Origin: Clostridiales bacterium
GTDB lineage: Bacteria; Bacillota; Clostridia; Lachnospirales; WQUN01
Length of the DNA stretch: 6,831 nt
Assembly: GCA_031254075.1 (NCBI GenBank)
Contig: JAIRVD010000275.1
Coordinates: forward strand, 1-6,831
Direction of reading: 5' to 3'
Shown: one piece after another, positions 6,547 through 6,831 of the stretch
Layout of the letters: each line of letters begins with the position of its first letter
Numbering within the stretch: position 1 is the stretch's first letter
Program-made: the position numbers and the translations under genes
Notes under the pieces: generated by a model
The model's database searches: none
Told to the model about the DNA's origin: nothing
Seen by the model: the letters and a program-made list of their open reading frames with translations, nothing else

Positions 6547-6831
6547 ATGGAATTTGATTTAGGTTTTATAGATATAAACGAAGCGGAATTTTACAGCAGC
6601 ACGGGCGGGTTCGCGGGTTTAAAGTACAAGGGTGAGGACTACGCGCATATTATTCTGCGGCGAATAATGCCGATGGCGCAACCGTTTAATTATATTTCCG
6701 TTGCATATCTTGACGGCAATGAGAACAAGGAAATCGGAATTTTAAAAACCGTTGGCGATTTGCCGCAAGCGCAGAAGGAAATTGTAACAACGGAACTTGA
6801 CAATCGCTATTATTCGCCGGAAGTGCTTGAG
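6547..6831 (+). CDS. DUF1854 family protein, 3'-truncated by window edge
   Basis: The first 95 residues of a cytosolic-looking protein are visible, without signal peptide or membrane segment. The stretch YISVAYLDGNENKEIGIL (48-65), followed by a helix rich in Gln/Glu and then ELDNRYYSPEVLE (83-95), matches the DUF1854 pattern of a strand pair with a dipeptide-turn, an isoleucine-glycine strand and an LxxRYxxP motif. The function of the family is unknown. The ATG is supported by GAGGAGG (6533-6539), which overlaps the exporter stop codon and leaves seven bases. The 12-base gap means the two genes are almost certainly cotranscribed. Genes of this family commonly neighbour exporters with the same N-terminal extension, suggesting an accessory or regulatory partner of the transporter. 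The C-terminus is beyond the window, so full length cannot be given. Confidence 0.82.
   Translation, partial: MEFDLGFIDINEAEFYSSTGGFAGLKYKGEDYAHIILRRIMPMAQPFNYISVAYLDGNENKEIGILKTVGDLPQAQKEIVTTELDNRYYSPEVLE

Overview
The window (about 45-50% G+C in the segments counted by hand) carries six genes, all on the + strand and tightly packed; the longest non-coding gap is 79 bases. Strong AGGAGG-type ribosome binding sites, a DUF6688-like membrane protein, DUF4349 lipoproteins and a DUF1854 gene next to an ABC exporter together suggest a Bacillota genome, most likely an anaerobic member of the Clostridia. This placement is an inference from gene content; no marker gene is present.

Layout. Bases 2-1288 are the 3' part of a GH13 alpha-glucan hydrolase gene cut by the left window edge. 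Eleven bases later comes a 365-residue polytopic membrane protein with a conserved cytosolic-looking tail (1300-2397). After a 64-base gap lie two overlapping genes, 2462-3235 and 3225-4193. They encode related exported, C-terminally membrane-anchored proteins of the DUF4349 type, and the second is a lipoprotein. A 79-base gap with a good sigma-A-like promoter (4207-4234) then leads into a 753-residue ABC exporter half-transporter (4273-6534) with an unusual N-terminal extension: a PH-like domain followed by a zinc ribbon. Twelve bases later starts a DUF1854 gene (6547 onward), cut by the right edge.

How the genes may work together. The two DUF4349 genes are translationally coupled tandem paralogues and probably form one envelope complex. 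The ABC exporter and the DUF1854 protein form a second transcription unit. This pair recurs in bacteria; in proteobacteria it is annotated as associated with cyanophycin metabolism, but its substrate is unknown and no cyanophycin gene is visible here. The GH13 enzyme has no evident functional tie to the other genes.

The least expected signal is compositional. In the long genes the coding strand goes from G-rich at the 5' end to C-rich at the 3' end, then resets at the next gene. This is not explained by protein function.
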